A stretch of DNA of 64,000 nt from Notamacropus eugenii (Eukaryota > Chordata > Mammalia > Diprotodontia > Macropodidae): NCBI RefSeq assembly GCF_028372415.1, contig NC_092872.1:11569001-11633000 (forward strand), in the 5' to 3' direction. The notes beneath the pieces were generated by a model. It was not told where the DNA came from. It made no database searches and was given only the letters and a program-made list of their open reading frames with translations. Of this stretch, positions 58,688-64,000 are shown piece after piece. Numbering within the stretch: the first letter of the stretch is position 1; each line of letters starts with the position of its first letter. Made by a program: the position numbers and the translations under genes.

Positions 58688-58840
58688 AAACAAAACTGAA
58701 GACAGCTAGGTGGCACAGTGGATGGAGCACTGACCTTGGACTCAAGGGGATCTAAGTTCAAATCTAGCCTCAAACATTTACCAGCTGTGTGACCCTGGGC
58801 AAGTCACTTAACCCCAATTGCCTCCCAGAAATGAAAAAAA
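58688..58840 (+). repeat. tRNA-derived SINE, short marsupial type
   Basis: 'gacagctaggtggcacagtg', 'agttcaaatctagcctcaaa', 'cagctgtgtgaccctgggca' and 'acttaaccccaattgcctcc' followed by an A-rich end. Head and tail fit the abundant marsupial tRNA SINE with the 'ccaattgcctc' end. Low divergence. Confidence 0.85.
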
Positions 58841-59690
58841 GATAGTTCCCTAGGGTCACATAGCCATTATGTGTCCGAGACAGGACTTGAACCCATGTCT
58901 TGACTTACAGGTCCCCAAAGTGAGTGATACTGCCCCGTGGAGGGCACTGGACCGATCAGGGATGGTGGGAAGTGGTAGGAGCCTTGTGTGCAATTGGGGG
59001 GCATCGAATGAAAATAAGGAAAGAAGAGAAGATGAGAAAATTTTGAAAAGCCATTTGTACATTTCATTTGTTGTGTAACAGAGTTAAAGTCGTGCGATCA
59101 CATTGTTTTCCAAATAAACACACAAAATGCAAGTTATAATCCATCAGCGGTCAAGTCAGCCAACAGGTCTTAATGAGCTAATGGTGGCAGGTGAGCTCAT
59201 TGCACACTGTCAGGAAGTCCAGCATGCATCAGCAGGAATATGTTCGTGTAATGACTTATTTACAATACAACACTATATGGTTACATAATGCAATGTTGGG
59301 TCATCAAAATTTCAATGCAGGAAAAAACCCATAAATTTACAACAAATTATCAAATTTAAGATTTTATTTAAAAATCTATTTATTTTGTATTTTAAATGAT
59401 GCAAATTAAAAAAAAAACATTAAAGGATTAAAGGAAGTAGATTCTAAGGGGGCACTGAGTATTTTTAAAGGGGGCAGTAAGCTGTCTTGACTTCTAGGTC
59501 ATCTCTCTACCTCTTCCTTTATGCTTCTAAAACAACTTTCTAAGACCATAAGCTACGGCGTAGTTGCTTATTTGGAGGGGGCGAGGGACAGGCAAGATTT
59601 TTCACAGGGAATTCCTTGTGCCAATGAAATCATAAGTCCAGATTTTAAAAAAAATCCCTAGTAGCATATTACTAGCAAGGACTTACTATA
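58841..59690. other. Intergenic, MIR-like remnant
   Basis: About 58845-58930 looks like a reverse MIR head ('gggtcacatagccattatgt'). The rest is AT-rich and unassigned. Confidence 0.4.
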
Positions 59691-59694
59691 GTGG

Positions 59695-59955
59695 GGTAAC
59701 TGGTGGGTAGAGAGGATAGAGTAGGGCCCAGAGAGAGGAAGACAAGTTCAAATCCAGCATCAGATACTTACTAGTTATTTGACCCTGGGCAAGTCATTTA
59801 ATCCCTCTCTGCCTCAGTTTCCTCAACTGTAAAATGAGAAGAGTAATAACATCTACCTTACAGTGCTGTTGTGAGGATCAAATGAGGTGACATTTGTAAA
59901 AAGTGCTTAGCATAGTGCCTGACACAGAGTAGGTGCTTAATAAATACTTAACCCC
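59695..59955 (+). repeat. CORE-SINE with L2-type tail, near full length
   Basis: 'gacaagttcaaatccagcat', 'ttgaccctgggcaagtcatt', 'tgcctcagtttcctcaactg', 'gtgaggatcaaatgaggtga' and 'gcctgacacagagtaggtgc', then 'ttaataaatactta'. It is the best-preserved CORE-SINE in the window. A similar loose tail recurs at 60025-60075. Confidence 0.85.
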
Positions 59956-60084
59956 CTTCCCATCCTCCTTGTATACAGAGACTTGGAATGAAATACATAG
60001 TTAAAGACACGTATAACCAGAAAATGAGCTTAGCATAATGCCTGGCACATAGTAACTACTTAATGAATGCTTATCCCTTTCTCT

Positions 60085-60500
60085 AGGTAACTGACGTAGA
60101 AAGAATTCTATCAGTTGTGAACTGGTCAAACCATTCCAAAGATAATTTGGAACTAAGCTAAGAAAATGACAAAATATGTTCATACTCTTACACCCAGTGA
60201 TTCCACTTTAAGACATCTACATAAAGGAAATCAGAAATAGAAATAAAGCTACCATATTAAAAAATATTTAGAGTCACACTTTTTTTTGCAGAAGCAAAGA
60301 ACTAGAAATAAAACAGCTGTCCATCAACTGAATTACTTAAATAAATGGTTGAGCATGAATATAACGGAATAGTAATGTACCAGATGAACAGATAACCATG
60401 AGGAATACTGAGAAGCATAAAATTTGCATGTACTGATGCAAAGTGGAAAAAGCAGAACCAGGAAACTCATTGATGTACAACAATATAAACAGAAAAAACA
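60085..60500 (+). mobile_element. Old L1 ORF2 C-terminal fragment
   Basis: 'gttgtgaactggtcaaacca', 'cacccagtgattccacttta', 'gaagcaaagaactagaaata' and 'gtccatcaactgaattactt' follow the L1 ORF2 tail with high divergence. Confidence 0.65.
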
Positions 60501-61598
60501 AAAGCAAAGCAAAATTGAATTTGGTCTGATTATAATGACTTGGCTTAGCCCTGAGCAAGATGGTAAGGGAAGAGGACACATGATTCCACCAATCCTGTCT
60601 CAGCTGATGTAGACACAAAATGTAGACCTACATGTTGAGATTTTAATGTGTTAACAGGAGCCTGTGATCCCTTTATGAGGCTGATTACTTCTCTGTGTCA
60701 AAAAAGGAACTGAGTTTGGCTGAGCAAACAAATTAATGATGCCTTTGGGAAATTGAAATAACTAATTTCCACATAGTGTTTCAGAGGGGTTCCCTGCATG
60801 GATTGATCAGCTGGGTTCCCATGGTCTCTCCACAGTTCTGTTCTCTTCTCTGCTCCTAGTCTTAGCTGCTTCCTCCCTCAAGTGACTGGCTCTTTGTATA
60901 TGTATCTGTCAGGAGCGTGTGTCTCTGTTGCCAGATGGATACAGCATTTCCTACAGGTTGAGTAGTCCTGCTCCAAAGCAATGAAGGTGGATCGTGGTGA
61001 GAAACACTATCCCTTGCCCCAAGTCGATTTTTTCTCAAGTGCTTCATTCTCCAAATATTTTTGGTTCCCAGATTTGAACTGTTCCTACTCTGAACTGCTG
61101 AAATTTGCCCAGAATATAACTATATGAGGTCTCTCCTCACCCTTCATGTCCACACAGGCAGCTCCTTTCTTGACGAAATCAGAGGCTTAGAAGGAAAATA
61201 TTTTACAAACTCTCCTCTCTTTAATTTTCATAGCACTTTTTTTAATTCTCCCTTGGTCCCCTCTTATTCTTCCTTGTATAATACTCATTTGTGTATTGCA
61301 TTTTAAGTTTCTAGTTGGCAAGGACTGTGTCATTTTCATTTTCATTTCCTCAACACTGAGCACACAGTCTTTCATTTAGGGGGCACTTAATAAATGTTTG
61401 TTATATTAAACTGAAACTGTAAATTGTTATATAAAGGTGTGCTATTATCATTAAAATTTTTCTATTACCTCAAACCTAAAATTGTTCAACCTGAAACTCA
61501 GATTACCAAGAAGATGATCCTTTTCATTACAGCTTCAGGCCAAGGTAAAGTAATATAGAAAAGGAATAAAGAAGCTTTGATTAAGTCAGTTTTTTGTT
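60501..61598. other. Intergenic, L2 3' end
   Basis: About 61300-61405 is an L2-type 3' end ('ggcaaggactgtgtcatttt', 'gcacttaataaatgtttgtt'). The rest is unassigned. Confidence 0.45.
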
Positions 61599-61690
61599 GT
61601 GGTCATTTTTCAGTTGTGTCTGACTGACTCAATTCAGGGTTTTCTTGGCAAAGATACTGAAGTAGTTTGCCATTTCCTTCCAGATTATAA
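61599..61690 (-). repeat. RTE-tail SINE, 3' fragment
   Basis: 'tttcagttgtgtctgactga' and 'cagggttttcttggcaaaga' are the reverse complement of the tail and body of the SINE at 52195-52467. Confidence 0.75.
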
Positions 61691-61743
61691 CTTCACAAAG
61701 CCTCTGACCTGAAGGGGCTAGAGTTTTAGCAGGTCCTACTCTT

Positions 61744-62221
61744 TTTTTTTAAATTAAATTATTTTATTTGTTTTCAGTGTTCTACAATCACTTCCATATA
61801 TCTTAAATTATTTTTCCCCTTCTCGCCATTCCGTCCCTGAGAAGGCATACAATTTTATTTAGGTTCTATATGTACATTCCTATTAAATACATTTTTACCT
61901 TAGTCATGTTGCATAGAAGAATTAAAATGAATGGGAGAAATCATAAAACAAAACAAAGCATAATACAAAAGAAAATGGTCTGCTTCAATCTGCGATCAAA
62001 TTCCATAGTTCTTTCTTTGGATGTGAAAGGCATTTTGCCTCAAGAGTCCACTGGGAATTTTCTGAGTCCTTGCATTGCAATGAAGGACTAAGTCTACCAG
62101 AAAAATTCCTCGCACACTGTGGTTGTTGCTGTGTACAAAGTTCTCCTGGTTCTGCTCCTTTCGCTCAGCATCAGTGCATATGTCTTTCCATGTCTCTCTG
62201 AAGTCTTCTTGTTCATTATTT
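61744..62221 (-). mobile_element. 5'-truncated L1, antisense, with TSD
   Basis: T-rich start, then the reverse complement of the L1 3' UTR and ORF2 tail ('gctcagcatcagtgcatatg', 'tctctgaagtcttcttgttc'). It belongs to the 20-22 kb subtype. The flanks 'aggtcctactctt' (61731-61743) and 'aggccctactctt' (62222-62234) match at 12 of 13 positions. Confidence 0.9.
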
Positions 62222-62234
62222 AGGCCCTACTCTT

Positions 62235-62769
62235 CTAACAGTCATGAAGCCTCTGGACATGAATTTGGTGAGACAGTGTTGTGTAGGAATTGAGATAAGT
62301 TTTGAGCCTATTAATGCTACCATCACCACTCATCCCAAACAGGTGGTATAGGAGAGAAAGAGAACTGAGGCATTGGGAAAAAATGTTTGTATGTTTGTTC
62401 ATGTTGTTTTCAAAGTAAATATCCCTTTGTAACTAATGTTAAGTGATTAAATTGAACTGGGGTGCTTGTCACTGGCATCTAACGATGGGCCAATGTAATG
62501 GAGAAGAGAGACACCCCAATCTGTCATTAACCCCTAGATCCCCAAGGGGAAAATAGCAGCCTCCTGGGAAATAGTAAGACCAGAGTATACTCCCTACATT
62601 GGGATGAAACAATTGTACATCAGATCTCTATGTAAAACAACTTATTAAATTTCATGTTAAAATGCTATTCCACATATAATATTTTGTTACTGAAGATAAA
62701 AGCTCTTTAAGAAAGATATCACGTAAGATAATTTTGATATCATACTGACCTGAGTTGTCAGAGTCATAT
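62235..62769. other. Intergenic, unassigned retroelement-like text
   Basis: Phrases such as 'aaatatccctttgtaactaa' and 'cactggcatctaacgatggg' recall marsupial LTR sequences, but no ends or signals could be fixed. Confidence 0.3.
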
Positions 62770-62985
62770 TGTGGTTGTTCATCTTTTGTTTTCGAAGAGG
62801 ACCAATGACACCAAGAGGGCGACATCTTGACTTGTTCATGAGTTGGATTTAAGTGAGGCAGAGCTGCACAAAGTCACCAGCCTCACTCTCTCCTCCAGAG
62901 TCATTGGAGTCTAGCGGCTAGACAAAAGTCAAGAGGACTAACAATGGCCCCGAAAGCCATATACCAGTCTAGAGAAGAATCTCAA
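62770..62985 (+). repeat. Unnamed SINE-like family, copy 3 of 3
   Basis: 'tgttttcgaagaggaccaat', 'gttggatttaagtgaggcag' and 'caaagtcaccagcctcactc' align with the copies at 18135 and 52738. Best preserved of the three. Confidence 0.65.
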
Positions 62986-64000
62986 TCTAATTTAAGCATT
63001 CAGGCTGTCTTAGAAAGATATCCTCACCAGGTACAGCAACCATTTTTCTTGTACATGTGATGTAAAAACATACAGTTTTAGTACTTAACAATATTCCTTT
63101 TTCTCTTTAAGAAAGGATATTTATTTGAATTACCTGGGGGAAAAAAGATATTCTTATAATTAAATCTCAGGATAAGACCAAGGTTAAATTAAGCACTGAT
63201 TGATAGTACTTAAGGATTATTGAACAAGAATTTTATGACAATAAGATATAGTGTAGATAAATCTGCCCAGGTTCTGCCTTAAAGTGGGGGGGTTGAGTGA
63301 GGCTAGAAAAAAGTACCTATCTAGGGAAACACAGAGACCCTTTGGCCAGGTAAAACAATGGGCTGAGATTCAATGAAACACAGCAGAGAGCCAGTGTGGA
63401 AAGTCCTCGATCTTGTTCTCACAGGAGACAGAATCTAGGATGACCTTTGAACAAGGAGTTTGGAAGGGAAATACTTGTGAAAAAGAGAGAACACTTTTTT
63501 CATTGGCTAACAGTTGTTCCCCTACCCTCAGTCCCTCTGGTGGGGTGAGGGGGAAGTAGCTCTGGGCCCAGATTGAACCTTAGGCTGAAGTTTTAAAGCC
63601 ACAGGCGGATCTAGCTAGAAAAGCCGATAAAGGAAGAACCCCTCCCCACCCCATTCCTTCCTAGCTCTCAGGCCAGTTCTGTCTTTTTAAATTCATGTCC
63701 TTATCAATTCTCCAAATACCAACCATTCCAGCTTCCTGGGAATATCCTTGGCCTCTTTGCCAGCTGTCCAGTCATCTACTGTCCCCAATGCTGAGAAAGC
63801 AATGAGGGAAGGGTAATTCAGTCTCCCTCTAGAAACACAGGTATTAACTAGCAGAGCCCTGATTCAATTCCATCTTCTGATGCCCAAATCTATTGAGGTT
63901 TTATTTTCCCATCACTAAATTTCTCCCAGTATTTACCATTTCTCTTCTTTCCTCCCAGAAAGCCATCCCATATCACAAATAATATTTTTCCAACATATTT
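62986..64000. other. Intergenic, no feature recognised
   Basis: No exon, CpG island or clear repeat was identified up to the window edge. No first exon of a neighbouring gene was found. Confidence 0.4.

Noticed and set aside
49000..64000. NBEAL2 first exon
   Set aside because: No plus-strand match to its recalled N-terminus and no second CpG island.
1..64000. CRISPR arrays, tRNA or snRNA genes, bacterial operons
   Set aside because: No regular spacer-repeat array was seen; tRNA-like text belongs to SINEs; the sequence is clearly vertebrate.

Overview
The window is vertebrate nuclear DNA, almost certainly from a marsupial. It has GT-AG introns, one CpG island in otherwise AT-rich, CpG-poor DNA, and a dense mix of L1, HAL1, L2, CR1/L3, CORE-SINE/MIR and hAT/mariner/Tigger-type repeats. 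The marsupial call rests on recalled similarity of the L1 3' ends and of the tRNA-derived SINEs (including one with an RTE/BovB-like tail) to marsupial families. No alignment was run and the species is not determined.

Only one protein-coding gene is recognisable: CCDC12 (coiled-coil domain containing 12, a spliceosome-associated protein), on the minus strand. Its first coding exon lies in the CpG island at 48784-48879 and its second at 10968-11032, joined by an intron of 37,751 bp. Positions 1-10967 are therefore read as intron 2, and the remaining exons should lie left of the window. The window right of about 49050 is intergenic; no exon of a neighbouring gene was recognised there.

Layout: 1-10967 is intron 2, with a 1.4 kb truncated L1 at 4010-5408 and several SINEs. 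11033-48783 is intron 1, with an antisense CR1/L3 element interrupted by a SINE (13.6-15.5 kb), an antisense HAL1 (16.1-17.1 kb), two adjacent young L1 tails (20.1-22.1 kb), a sense HAL1 (31.7-33.1 kb), hAT, mariner-like and Tigger-like non-autonomous elements (23.8, 36.0, 38.9 and 41.7 kb), an L1 nested in an L2 (43.4-44.9 kb) and a perfect 3 x 30 bp tandem repeat (47.3 kb). 48.5-49.05 kb is the CpG-island promoter with YY1-, ETS-, NRF1-, CCAAT- and GC-box-like motifs. 49.05-64 kb is repeat-rich intergenic DNA with an LTR-like segment (50.1-50.7 kb), L2 antisense copies (51.96-52.7 and 54.1-55.1 kb), L1 tails of both orientations and SINEs.

No CRISPR, operon or other prokaryote-type system is present, and no convincing new molecular system was found. 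The observations most worth a second look are the repeat arms in opposite orientation that flank the CCDC12 promoter, an exact 49 bp inverted repeat inside ancient CR1/L3-like sequence, the perfect 30 bp tandem repeat, the hAT element with an exact 8 bp target duplication, and G-rich tracts in the L1 and HAL1 3' ends. All repeat boundaries were read by eye and are approximate unless a target-site duplication is cited.
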